Virus record (IMG/VR): IMGVR_UViG_3300030105_002245
Coordinates: 1-36,082 of that record
DNA: 36,082 nucleotides
DNA from: a virus
Reading direction: 5' to 3' (one strand)
Of this stretch, positions 1 through 6,818 are shown one piece after another. A program made the position numbers and the translations under genes. Numbering within the stretch: position 1 is the first letter of the stretch; every line of letters begins with the position of its first letter. Under the pieces are notes generated by a model, which saw nothing but the letters and a program-made list of their open reading frames with translations, searched no databases and was not told the DNA's origin.

Positions 1-1041
1 GCGCAACTTCTCCCAGCTGACAATCGCCATTGTCTCTTCAGACTCTAATGAGTGCTTGCCATTGTACGAGTATGAAACTCCTTGCTGACGAGCGACCTGC
101 TGAAATCTGTTGAGCATGTACTTTGACCGAGCCATGCACAACCACGTTTTCTCGCCAGAGAAGTCAATCTCTTGTTCATCAGAAATGTGCTCAACACTAC
201 CGTTGTCTGTGCGTGGCGACCAAGGCTTTTTGTACCGACTCTTTATTCTGTTAACTATGCCGAGAGCAATTTTGTGAACTGATCTTGGTATCCGGTAACT
301 CTGAGGGAGGATCAGCCGATCACCTTTTAAGCTCAGAAACTTCTGGACATCAGCACCAGCCCATCCAAAAATTGCTTGGTCATCATCGCCAGCTATGTAA
401 ACTTCTTTCGCACTGGCGGCGGCAAGTATTGCCATCTTGTATTGCAACGAGCTTAAATCTTGCGCCTCATCAAAAATGCAGATGTCGATGGGCAGTTCTG
501 TCTCGTAACGCTCCAACATGTCCGTAAAATCTAGCAGGCCATTTTCTTTTTTGTAACGGCGCAAAGATGCATCGTATTGTTTCACTGCATGAAGGGTCAG
601 GTCATTCACTGCAGTCATATTATATTGCTGCTCAAGAGAACGTAAGCCAACTCTTGCCAGAGACTCAATTCGTGAACATTTATCGCCCAATCCATCGCCC
701 GTGTGAATGCCTAAGTTCTCGTCGTAAATTCCTTTAAATTCTACGCCGAGAGCTTTGCCCAATTTGCGATAATGTGAATTGGTCATCACCTCATCTCTTT
801 GCAAGCCCAGCTCTTTAAATGCGAGGCTGTGCAAAGTTCTGAAGTATGGAAACCTTTTTTCATCAAAACCAAACTGGACCATTGCACGCTCTTGAGCTTC
901 ACTTGCAGCCTTGCGAGTAAAAGCTAGATAAGCAATGCGCTCTGGTGGAACGCCCCGAGCTATCGCGCTCTCAACTATGTTTAAAAGGGTTGTCGTCTTT
1001 CCTGTCCCCGGCGGCCCCAGTATTATCTGAACGAACCTCAT
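1..1041 (-). CDS. UvrD/Rep-type superfamily 1 DNA helicase, partial (C-terminus beyond window edge)
   Basis: The gene is read from the sequence and is open at window position 1. The start at 1041 follows the leader AAGAAAGGAAATAAAC. Superfamily 1 helicase motifs appear in order in 347 visible residues: Walker A GPPGTGKT (9-16), motif Ia AFTRKA (40-45), LLDFTDML (169-176), Walker B FDEAQDLS (190-197), motif III GDDDQAIFGWAGA (218-230) and motif IV QSYRIP (247-252). Motifs V and VI should lie off the edge. Family members are ATP-driven 3'-5' DNA helicases. Next to a primase gene, a role in phage DNA replication or recombination is likely. It overlaps the preceding gene by 71 bp, so the two are probably co-transcribed from the divergent region near 4.7-5.0 kb. 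Confidence 0.93.
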   Translation of the reverse strand, partial: MRFVQIILGPPGTGKTTTLLNIVESAIARGVPPERIAYLAFTRKAASEAQERAMVQFGFDEKRFPYFRTLHSLAFKELGLQRDEVMTNSHYRKLGKALGVEFKGIYDENLGIHTGDGLGDKCSRIESLARVGLRSLEQQYNMTAVNDLTLHAVKQYDASLRRYKKENGLLDFTDMLERYETELPIDICIFDEAQDLSSLQYKMAILAAASAKEVYIAGDDDQAIFGWAGADVQKFLSLKGDRLILPQSYRIPRSVHKIALGIVNRIKSRYKKPWSPRTDNGSVEHISDEQEIDFSGEKTWLCMARSKYMLNRFQQVARQQGVSYSYNGKHSLESEETMAIVSWEKLR

Positions 1042-1255
1042 GTTTATTTCCTTTCTTAACTTCATTCCCATCAAGAATATAATCTATCTGGGTGATCATA
1101 TATTCTGCGTTACAAAATTGCTCTGGGGTAAAGGTGCAGCTCTCTAAATGACTAGCCATCATCTTAAAAAGTTTCTCTAAATTTTTCGCAGTCATTCCGT
1201 CTGTTCTTTTTTTAATCAGGTCATGTCTTTCTTGGTGTTCTTCAAGAGATGCCAT
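971..1255 (-). CDS. Small hypothetical protein between primase and helicase
   Basis: This 94-residue ORF starts at 1255 behind AGCGAGGATCAAT, a fair ribosome site, and its end overlaps the helicase start by 71 bp. The N-terminal half (SLEEHQERHDLIKKR) is charged and looks helical. The middle carries two cysteines (SCTFTPEQFCNAEY) and the last third is polar and probably disordered. I recognise no family. It sits 12 bp after the primase gene in the same operon, so a replication-associated accessory role is possible but is only an inference from context. Confidence 0.7.
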   Translation of the reverse strand: MASLEEHQERHDLIKKRTDGMTAKNLEKLFKMMASHLESCTFTPEQFCNAEYMITQIDYILDGNEVKKGNKHEVRSDNTGAAGDRKDDNPFKHS

Positions 1256-1267
1256 ATTGATCCTCGC

Positions 1268-2812
1268 TTAAAATTCATCCGTCACTGAGCTTGGGATTTC
1301 CAGATCATCATCATCATCATAGAACTGAGGTGCTGGAACAGACCAAACTTTAACTGGTTTTGATTTAATGCGAAAGGTTTTCCGATCACCACCTGAGCTT
1401 CTGAGCCAAGACCAAACTTGGTGCTGAGAGTGATAACGAAAGCGGCGAGCCTCAAGATATATGAAAAGATCCTCTGAGCGGAAAAATACTTTTGTCTCAT
1501 CAGGGTCATGCCAAGGCTTACCATTCATGATCTCATCACGATGACGAGCTTGAACCTTCCCAGTTAAGAAGCTGTCGAGCATTTTCTCGAACTGGCCTTG
1601 TGGGCTGGCATCATCAGGGTCTTGTATAATCTCGACACTTTCCAAGAGGCTGTTTATTGATTGCTCCCACTTTGGCCCCGGCATTGTTGCTGGGCACTTG
1701 TTAAGCTTTTCAACGCATAGCTTTTGAAGTTGGCGTTGGTCAAGAAGCTGTTGAGTTGTGACCTCTATGCGCTCACCGCCAATCTCGATGTACCAGCGCA
1801 CAGATTGTCGGTTCTCAGTTTCATACTTTGTGATTGAACTAATTTCGATGGCTTGGCCATTGCCACCTCCATTGCCACCGACACCAAACTCTCTTTTTAT
1901 GCACTTACTTTTTTCACAGTAGTTGCAGATTGGTGTTTGCTTGCAGGTGTAGGCGTAGTCCTTTTTACTGACAGATTTTACGAGGCTGTTTACTTCCCCC
2001 GATGGCAAAGGATCATCAAGGCTGTCGTAGTTAAAACGCATGAGATCTTCTTGCCAGTCGTCAGGGTTCTTTTTGCGATAGTAGACGCCCACATTAAATA
2101 GAGAAATATTTCGTCCACCTTCAGGAAATCCCATTGTCATAATGTGTTGCAGACAAGGTGGCCCATCAGAAAATTGATCAACTAAATTAGGCTGGAGATT
2201 TTCAAGCTCCTCGTAATTGGTTCGCTTCTTTTCTGCAAAATCTAAAAACTGCTCGAGGTTTAACTTCTTGCCATTGTGAATTGCATGACGCTCTGTCTTG
2301 TCGCCATCCCAGTAGCAAAGATTTATCCAGTTGCCCCGGTCAAGATCATTAGCACGAGAGATCTGCTTGGGGAAAATTTCAACGCCACCATAACCAAGGC
2401 CAGCTGCAAATTCATTCAGCTTGCTAACCATGTCCACGGCGGCAATCGCAGGTTCACAAAAAAGATAAAGGTGTGCGCCACCAGATTTGCTTCGGCACAT
2501 GACTAAGGGCGTGTCTCGAATTTTCTCCTCAAGCGAGTCGAGAGTTTCCTTCAGCTTAACTTCCCCACGAATATCAATATCAATCACGCCAAAATTGCAG
2601 CTGTTGTCATCCTTCAACATTATTATGCCAAGGATGTATTCGCCACCACTCAGGTGATTTTGAAAGTGCTCTTCCTTTGCTGGCTCGCTGACTGTGACTG
2701 CCCGGCCAGACATCTTGCCATCTGCCTCTCGCTTTTGAACACGATATTGGCCATGGGCTTGTTGGTAGCCTTGAAATAAATTCATAAAACGAGCCACTGT
2801 ATTTCGCTTCAT
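1268..2812 (-). CDS. Archaeo-eukaryotic-type (AEP/TOTE-like) DNA primase with C-terminal cysteine cluster
   Basis: This 514-residue protein starts at 2812 behind TTAGAAAGGAATTTAC. The AEP catalytic pattern is visible: hydrophobic-D-x-D at VIDID (D78, D80), the SKSGGAH motif ending in H114, and VEIFPKQ (144-150), a probable third acidic motif, followed by GNWINLCYW (160-168). A helical region after residue 215 resembles the primase C-terminal region. It ends in a cysteine cluster (C290, C296, C299, C304; spacing Cx5Cx2Cx4C) that could bind zinc or an iron-sulfur cluster. The family synthesises primers, and some members also polymerise DNA. It shares an operon with a UvrD-like helicase, so it is probably the phage replication primase. 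The tail after residue 310 starts glycine-rich and is unassigned. Confidence 0.85.
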   Translation of the reverse strand: MKRNTVARFMNLFQGYQQAHGQYRVQKREADGKMSGRAVTVSEPAKEEHFQNHLSGGEYILGIIMLKDDNSCNFGVIDIDIRGEVKLKETLDSLEEKIRDTPLVMCRSKSGGAHLYLFCEPAIAAVDMVSKLNEFAAGLGYGGVEIFPKQISRANDLDRGNWINLCYWDGDKTERHAIHNGKKLNLEQFLDFAEKKRTNYEELENLQPNLVDQFSDGPPCLQHIMTMGFPEGGRNISLFNVGVYYRKKNPDDWQEDLMRFNYDSLDDPLPSGEVNSLVKSVSKKDYAYTCKQTPICNYCEKSKCIKREFGVGGNGGGNGQAIEISSITKYETENRQSVRWYIEIGGERIEVTTQQLLDQRQLQKLCVEKLNKCPATMPGPKWEQSINSLLESVEIIQDPDDASPQGQFEKMLDSFLTGKVQARHRDEIMNGKPWHDPDETKVFFRSEDLFIYLEARRFRYHSQHQVWSWLRSSGGDRKTFRIKSKPVKVWSVPAPQFYDDDDDLEIPSSVTDEF

Positions 2813-2838
2813 GTAAATTCCTTTCTAATAGTCTGGTT

Positions 2839-2873
2839 GGGGGAGAGCTGGAGTATGAATCTGACTCTCCCCC
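2839..2873. other. Intercistronic 9-bp stem-loop upstream of the primase gene
   Basis: GGGGGAGAG (2839-2847) pairs perfectly with CTCTCCCCC (2865-2873) across a 17-base loop. No T-run follows on either strand, so it is not a standard intrinsic terminator. It lies between the stop of the 2912-3697 gene and the primase start. It could be an RNA-processing or mRNA-stability element that separates expression of the two genes. The stem resembles the one at 22183-22207 after the capsid gene. Confidence 0.6.
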
Positions 2874-2911
2874 TAGATGGATGAAATATCAAATGTAGGG
2901 GGGGAAGATAT

Positions 2912-3697
2912 TTACATCACATCATCTTCTTGTGCCTCTGGAGAGACACGAACTTCACCAGACGCCAACTGAGACTTAAAGTCTCGGGCGGCAAGATAAA
3001 TATCTTTGCCCTGTGGATGGTTAGCTATGATGCCACCAGACGTAGCATCATGAAGCATTTTAACAGACCAACCAAACCAGCTGCCCTGATCATTTTCCTC
3101 AGGGACTGTCGTCAGCTGGTAAGAAGTCCAGAACATTGCTGGGTTTATCCGCTTACCACCTGCATCAATCATCAGGCGATTAATGATTGAGTTCCACTGC
3201 CTAGCTCTTTTCAGCTGGCTCTTTGCCATGCTTAGCATCGCAGGGCTGAAGCCATCATCATCAATCATGAATACAAAGTACTCACCCGTGGGCACAATCT
3301 CATTGCCCTCATCTGTAAGGTACTCACCTTTGCCGCCACGAGTGCAACGCTCAAGGCAAGAAGAATCAGAGCCGTGGTCAGCAACCAAGCCACCCCGGTC
3401 AGGCTTCCACTCAATATGTGCCCGACGATAGCTGATAGGCACGACAGTAATTCCCTTCTCACCATCGATGGCCTTTGCGCCTACGTTGTCGAGAATGAAC
3501 CCCGGCTCAGCACCTTCAACATATGACCCATCACGCTTATTCACCTGCGAGGACATTTGCTGTAAAATACTTAGGCGAGGGATCATTAAGTCTTCACGAC
3601 CCATGCCCTCTTGCCCAGCACCAGCATCCTCCAAGAAAATGCTGTCATCAAAATCCGCAAGTGCGGTGCTCTTCTTCATTGCTACATTTTTAGCCAT
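2912..3697 (-). CDS. Conserved phage protein of the replication block, possible ssDNA-binding or recombination factor
   Basis: The 261-residue product starts at 3697 behind ATAAGGAGAAGTTAAA. It has an acidic N-terminus, a conserved-looking core (REDLMIPRLSILQQMSSQ, then GITVVPISYRRAHIEW) and an acidic C-terminal tail ending EAQEDDVM. Acidic C-terminal tails are typical of phage single-strand DNA-binding proteins, and the gene sits directly upstream of the primase gene in the same operon, which is the only functional hint. I recognise the core from other phage genomes but not a named fold. The function is inferred from context. Confidence 0.8.
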   Translation of the reverse strand: MAKNVAMKKSTALADFDDSIFLEDAGAGQEGMGREDLMIPRLSILQQMSSQVNKRDGSYVEGAEPGFILDNVGAKAIDGEKGITVVPISYRRAHIEWKPDRGGLVADHGSDSSCLERCTRGGKGEYLTDEGNEIVPTGEYFVFMIDDDGFSPAMLSMAKSQLKRARQWNSIINRLMIDAGGKRINPAMFWTSYQLTTVPEENDQGSWFGWSVKMLHDATSGGIIANHPQGKDIYLAARDFKSQLASGEVRVSPEAQEDDVM

Positions 3698-3698
3698 T

Positions 3699-4292
3699 TT
3701 AACTTCTCCTTATGTTAGCTCTACGTCCCGCATAGATGCGGAACATTTCCATTGGGACTTGCTTACCTTCACTCATGCGTTCTTTAATGAATGAATTTAA
3801 AGTTTGTGGGTGAACACCCGTAGCTCGCTTGTAATAAATCTGACGCTCACGCAGCTCTTCAGCGAAGGCAGTGCAAGCATCATCTTCATCACGACCAAAC
3901 TGAACCTCAACATTGCTTTTGATTAAGTCGCCAGCTCCTTCTGCTCGCAACCAATCGAAACATTGTTGCTGAAGCATCGCCAGCTCTGCCTTTTTAGATT
4001 CGTCCTTGGCCTTTTCAATTGCGCCTTGGGACGGGACAGAAGCTACGATTACATCTTTGACTGAAACCTTTGCGCCATTGCTCAGGGTAAAGTCTCTGAT
4101 GTTCAGTTCTTGCATCAAGTCGGGCAAGTCCTGTTCAGCTAACATTTTGAGATCCTGCTTCTTTTGCTTCGATAACTCATCAAGACGATTAATCTCGTTT
4201 TCTAATTCGAGCATCCTCTGAGCCATGTCGGCGACCGCACCAATTTCATTGGACGATGGTGCAACGTCCTCAAGCAGATCGATTTTCTCCAT
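3699..4292 (-). CDS. Conserved phage protein with N-terminal coiled coil
   Basis: The ORF can start at 4298 (MKMEK) or 4292 (MEK). The ribosome site AGAAAGGTAAATGAAG fits 4292 better, giving about 197 residues. Residues about 20-60 are a charged helical segment that looks like a coiled coil. It is followed by a small conserved-looking motif (IRDFTLSNGAKVSVKD), and the C-terminus is basic (RIYAGRRANIRRS). The gap to the next gene is one base, so translation is probably coupled. No enzyme motif is visible. Its place in the leftward early operon suggests a DNA-metabolism accessory role. Confidence 0.8.
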   Translation of the reverse strand: MEKIDLLEDVAPSSNEIGAVADMAQRMLELENEINRLDELSKQKKQDLKMLAEQDLPDLMQELNIRDFTLSNGAKVSVKDVIVASVPSQGAIEKAKDESKKAELAMLQQQCFDWLRAEGAGDLIKSNVEVQFGRDEDDACTAFAEELRERQIYYKRATGVHPQTLNSFIKERMSEGKQVPMEMFRIYAGRRANIRRS

Positions 4293-4659
4293 CTTCATTT
4301 ACCTTTCTAAATTCGAGAGCGACTGGCATGTACCAACCTTTACGTCGATCACGCTCGCCCTCCTCGAAGTTGCGCTCCCACCTCAGGACACGCACGATTG
4401 GTGACTGCTCACTGGCTATGGAACACGCAACCATAACAGCGATTGGGTCACCGCCTCCCGGCCAGAGAAGATAATCCTCTGGACCGAAATTTCTCATAAT
4501 ACGTCTTGCCTTTTGAATGCTTGGCCCCGGTAAAAACTGGGGCTTGTCATTTTCCTCGAAGATAATTTCGAGAGAACCATAACGTGAAGCATCACTAAGG
4601 TCAGGACACCAACCAAATTTATTTTTGATCGGTCGATTGACTACATAAACTTTTGGCAT
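4270..4659 (-). CDS. Conserved hypothetical phage early protein (first gene of the leftward operon)
   Basis: I chose the ATG at 4659 (MPKVYVVNRPI), because GAGAAAGGATAGAAAG lies just upstream; the longer ORF would need a TTG at 4677. The 129-residue protein contains a conserved-looking block (GPEDYLLWPGGGDPIAVMVA) and a segment (VRVLRWERNFEEGER...GWYMPV) that I recall from other phage genomes without an assigned role. It is the first gene after the divergent control region and overlaps the next gene by 23 bp. The function is unknown. Confidence 0.8.
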   Translation of the reverse strand: MPKVYVVNRPIKNKFGWCPDLSDASRYGSLEIIFEENDKPQFLPGPSIQKARRIMRNFGPEDYLLWPGGGDPIAVMVACSIASEQSPIVRVLRWERNFEEGERDRRKGWYMPVALEFRKVNEDGENRSA

Positions 4660-4737
4660 CTTTCTATCCTTTCTCAACGGCCAACAACTATGCCTGATAA
4701 AAACTCATATGAAAAGAAAAATTTTTCAGAGAAGCAG

Positions 4738-4877
4738 GTGTTACCGCGAAACCAGTCTTTTTGGTAAAGTTGTTTTGATACCCGTACTGGTGAAAACGCC
4801 TTGTTTCTACTATAGGAGAAAATTCAAAGAAAAAAATAAAAAAAATAAAACGCGATATTGCGGTTTCGCGGTAACAC
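4738..4877. repeat. Perfect 16-bp inverted repeat flanking an A-rich tract
   Basis: GTGTTACCGCGAAACC at 4738-4753 is the exact reverse complement of GGTTTCGCGGTAACAC at 4862-4877. The 108 bases between them include the A-rich run at 4825-4850. A perfect 16-base match in a short non-coding region is very unlikely by chance and suggests paired binding sites for a dimeric or looping protein, or an origin element. Confidence 0.85.
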
Positions 4878-4963
4878 TTACGCTGTAAGCGTTGGTAGCA
4901 AAGGGTTAGAGGGCGATCCCAAAGTGACATGGGTAACGGGACTGTAACCCAGTGTCCGGTAAC
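4871..4963 (+). repeat. Repeated GTAAC boxes (iteron- or operator-like)
   Basis: GTAAC occurs on the plus strand at 4871-4875, 4933-4937, 4944-4948 and 4959-4963, mostly preceded by G or GG. It also occurs on the minus strand inside the left arm of the 16-bp inverted repeat (4744-4740). The last three are spaced 11 and 15 bases apart. The clustering suggests a protein-binding array, but the box is short. Confidence 0.45.
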
Positions 4964-4972
4964 TTTTCTTGT

Positions 4973-4995
4973 AAGTACTTGATATCCTTGGATAT
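4973..4995. promoter_or_regulatory. Two adjacent palindromes just upstream of the rightward promoter
   Basis: AAGTACTT (4973-4980) is a perfect 8-bp palindrome. One base later comes ATATCC-TT-GGATAT (4982-4995), a perfect 6-bp inverted repeat followed by a T-run. They end 16 bases before the putative -35 box, so an operator or activator site is plausible. The second one plus its T-run could also be a weak terminator. Confidence 0.45.
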
Positions 4996-5011
4996 TTTTT
5001 TTAAAAATAAC

Positions 5012-5040
5012 TTGCTCTTCGTATTGGTCTTTAGTACACT
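5012..5040 (+). promoter_or_regulatory. Putative sigma70-type promoter for the rightward early genes
   Basis: TTGCTC (5012-5017) and TACACT (5035-5040) are separated by exactly 17 bases and lie 42 bases upstream of the first rightward start codon at 5083. The match to TTGACA/TATAAT is partial, but position and spacing fit. Confidence 0.5.
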
Positions 5041-5082
5041 ATCTTTGTTAGCGAGTTGCTAACTTTTAGAAAGGAAATGAAG

Positions 5083-5424
5083 ATGAAAAATTTTGTAGCC
5101 AAGCGTTCAGCTCCCAACACCCCCACATGGGATTTATATTATGACGACACCCTCGTCGGGTTTATGTCCTCTTTTCCCGGTGAAGGTCCGATGGCAACTG
5201 TTCGTTTATATCAAGGATCTGTTGACGCTACTTCGGTGGAAGCCACAACCCTTCACAAGTGCTTATGGTTGGCTCGTGCAGCTTACGAAGATTTACGCTA
5301 CGAGAACGAAGCTCAGGAAGAGTACATCGAAGACGAAGACGGCGAGCTTGCATATATGCGTCACGTTGAGAACAAATCAGAAGAGTGGGCCATGCGTGAC
5401 GATATGCAAGAGCCTGTGTGGTAA
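5083..5424 (+). CDS. Small acidic early protein, unknown function
   Basis: The start at 5083 (MKNFVAKRSAP) follows TTTAGAAAGGAAATGAAG; an in-frame ATG at 5077 is too close to the ribosome site. The 113-residue product has an N-terminal beta-rich half (TWDLYYDDTLVGFMSS) and a strongly acidic helical C-terminal half (NEAQEEYIEDEDGELAY). It is the first gene downstream of the rightward promoter and is followed by a strong hairpin. Small acidic early phage proteins often act on host machinery, but no family is recognised here. Confidence 0.75.
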   Translation: MKNFVAKRSAPNTPTWDLYYDDTLVGFMSSFPGEGPMATVRLYQGSVDATSVEATTLHKCLWLARAAYEDLRYENEAQEEYIEDEDGELAYMRHVENKSEEWAMRDDMQEPVW

Positions 5425-5435
5425 TACAAAATGTT

Positions 5436-5460
5436 GGGAGGGCTTCGGCCCTCCCTTATT
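5436..5460 (+). terminator. Intrinsic terminator with UUCG tetraloop
   Basis: GGGAGGGC (5436-5443), loop TTCG (5444-5447) and GCCCTCCC (5448-5455) form a perfect 8-bp stem followed by TTATTT. It lies 11 bases after the stop at 5424 and 21 bases before the next start. It may attenuate rather than stop the transcript, since the following genes have no obvious own promoter. Confidence 0.85.
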
Positions 5461-5476
5461 TAGAAAGGAAATGAAA

Positions 5477-5671
5477 ATGAGCCAGTTAACAAAATACACT
5501 GATTGGGCCTGCATTCAAAACACCGCAGACTTAGAGTTCGCCTTGGCAGACATTAAGGCTTGCTGGGCTGCGAACCCAGAGTTTGAAGCGGGGGAAACAA
5601 ATTACTCCAAAAAACTTTGGGCAGAACGCGATGCTATCATCACAGAACTTCAATCTCGCGGAGGCAAGTAA
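5477..5671 (+). CDS. Small early protein, 64 residues, unknown function
   Basis: The start at 5477 (MSQLTKYTDW) follows TTTAGAAAGGAAATGAAA, the same leader as the 5083 gene. The protein is helical and has a block reading NTADLEFALADIKACWAANP, with a charged C-terminus. No family is recognised. The stop is one base before the next start, so translation is probably coupled. The same ORF is open upstream to 5141, but that part overlaps the previous gene in another frame and lacks a ribosome site. Confidence 0.7.
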   Translation: MSQLTKYTDWACIQNTADLEFALADIKACWAANPEFEAGETNYSKKLWAERDAIITELQSRGGK

Positions 5672-5672
5672 T

Positions 5673-6062
5673 ATGAAATTTCATGTAATGGCAAACAAGA
5701 CATATCGCTTTGAGCTGACTGTGGAGCGTGAGTATGAAGTTGACGTTACCAAGAAGGCGGTGGTCGGTGCAGGGCTTTGCGCTAATGTTGAAGATGGCGA
5801 CCCTACTGCTTGGTACGATTATGCTGAAGACTATTTACGAGAAAAAGGATTAGAAGAATTTATGGACAATAGGAAGGTCTGGTCATACGAAAATAATACC
5901 CTATGTCATGAAGAGACTGAGCGGCTGGAGGTTACTGGGATTTTGAAACAGCACATTGATAAGGCAATTGAAGAGGAGGAGCCACCTTGTTCAGATGAAG
6001 AAGGGGTTGGTCTTGATGTCCAAGAAGTTGATTGCAGTATCGAAAGCGTTGAACCGCAGTAA
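5673..6062 (+). CDS. Acidic early protein, unknown function
   Basis: I chose the ATG at 5673 (MKFHVMANKTYRF) because CGGAGGCAAGTAAT lies directly upstream. The 129-residue protein starts with a beta-type segment (YRFELTVEREYEVDV) and has a very acidic C-terminus (EEEEPPCSDEEGVGLDV). It is the last gene of the rightward early group and is followed by a strong terminator. No family is recognised. Confidence 0.75.
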   Translation: MKFHVMANKTYRFELTVEREYEVDVTKKAVVGAGLCANVEDGDPTAWYDYAEDYLREKGLEEFMDNRKVWSYENNTLCHEETERLEVTGILKQHIDKAIEEEEPPCSDEEGVGLDVQEVDCSIESVEPQ

Positions 6063-6101
6063 ATTTTCAACTATGGTCTGATGACTCCCTTAAAAAACTT
6101 A

Positions 6102-6141
6102 GCCCTTTGGCAGTGGATCTGCTGGGGGGCTTTCTTTTTTA
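6102..6141 (+). terminator. Strong intrinsic terminator between early and packaging genes
   Basis: AGCCCTTTGGCAG (6102-6114) and CTGCTGGGGGGCT (6120-6132) form a 13-bp stem with G-U pairs and a 5-base loop. They are followed by TTCTTTTTT (6133-6141). It lies 40 bases after the stop at 6062 and 65 bases before the terminase start, separating the early and late transcription units. Confidence 0.85.
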
Positions 6142-6206
6142 AAATTTATAAGCCATAATCGCTTACGGTTATTTCCAGTTAACCACTGCAAATCGGTTGT
6201 ATCTAT

Positions 6207-6818
6207 ATGAAAAAAGACGTTGAGATAAAGAAAAAGGGCCGTCCTCGTAAGCATCCTGAGAAAGTTGATCATGGAATTTCTGTGAAGCGGCCAGTTAATG
6301 ATGGCCCATCGCTCGATCCTCAGGCAACATCTCACCTTAAAGAGGAGCCAACTGGCTGGGATGGTCGGTTTAAATCAGTTGAGCCAATGAAGAACCAAAA
6401 GCCAGCTGGCAAAAAACGCAACTACAAATGGAACCACCCAGCAACCATAAACTGGATCATGGGTCAGGCTGACCCAGTTGGGTTCCTTGCTGCAGTTATG
6501 CAGGGCAAAGAGATATTTGCTGTTTACTCTAAAGACAGCGAAGGCATCCCAATACCAGCAGGAAAAATAGCGGCTGACCCAGACCTTCGTGTCATGGCGG
6601 CGAAAACTCTTTTAGGAAAATGCATCCCAGATTTAAAGGCAGTCGAGGTGACTGCTCAAATTGAAGAGAGAAAGGTGCTGGACATCAGCAGGTTGAATGA
6701 TGACGACCTCAACACAATTGAACGAGTACTTGAACACGCTGTCATTGACACAAATACGAGCGGAGAAGATGAGGAGATCGTTGAAGGAGTTTACCAAAGG
6801 ATCTTGGGGAGCAATTGA
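6207..6818 (+). CDS. Probable terminase small subunit with N-terminal AT-hook
   Basis: The 203-residue protein begins with a basic AT-hook-like motif (KKKGRPRKHPEK, residues 8-19), which binds the minor groove of AT-rich DNA. A central part (DPVGFLAAVMQG, then DPDLRVMAAKTLLGKCIPDLKAVEV) and the C-terminal LSRLNDDDL-type stretch match the pattern I know from phage small terminases. It sits directly upstream of, and overlaps, the large terminase. Small subunits recognise the packaging site and load the motor. No strong ribosome site precedes 6207, and no clear promoter is visible in 6142-6206. Confidence 0.72.
   Translation: MKKDVEIKKKGRPRKHPEKVDHGISVKRPVNDGPSLDPQATSHLKEEPTGWDGRFKSVEPMKNQKPAGKKRNYKWNHPATINWIMGQADPVGFLAAVMQGKEIFAVYSKDSEGIPIPAGKIAADPDLRVMAAKTLLGKCIPDLKAVEVTAQIEERKVLDISRLNDDDLNTIERVLEHAVIDTNTSGEDEEIVEGVYQRILGSN

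Larger units (their letters stand above)
4660..5082. promoter_or_regulatory. Non-coding divergent control region, candidate replication origin/operator
   Basis: No convincing gene lies in these 423 bases, and transcription diverges from both sides. The region holds a perfect 16-bp inverted repeat around an A-rich stretch (4825-4850), four plus-strand GTAAC boxes, two adjacent palindromes and a rightward promoter, each listed separately. A leftward promoter must lie here too. The minus strand has a TATAGT at 4814-4809, but its upstream -35 is poor. AT-rich DNA flanked by inverted and repeated boxes next to primase and helicase genes resembles a replication origin, but that is inference. Confidence 0.6.

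Noticed and set aside
1853-2101. Plus-strand open frames inside the primase gene
   Set aside because: They are shadows of the minus-strand primase, which has clear motifs, a ribosome site and a much longer frame.
4688-4930. Minus-strand 80-residue frame in the divergent region
   Set aside because: It starts and runs through the inverted repeat and A-rich tract, has a Phe/Ile/Lys-biased composition and no ribosome site; it is almost certainly non-coding.
4931-4950. Possible hairpin GGGTAAC...GTAACCC
   Set aside because: The two halves are not true reverse complements; only four bases pair. They are better read as repeated GTAAC boxes.
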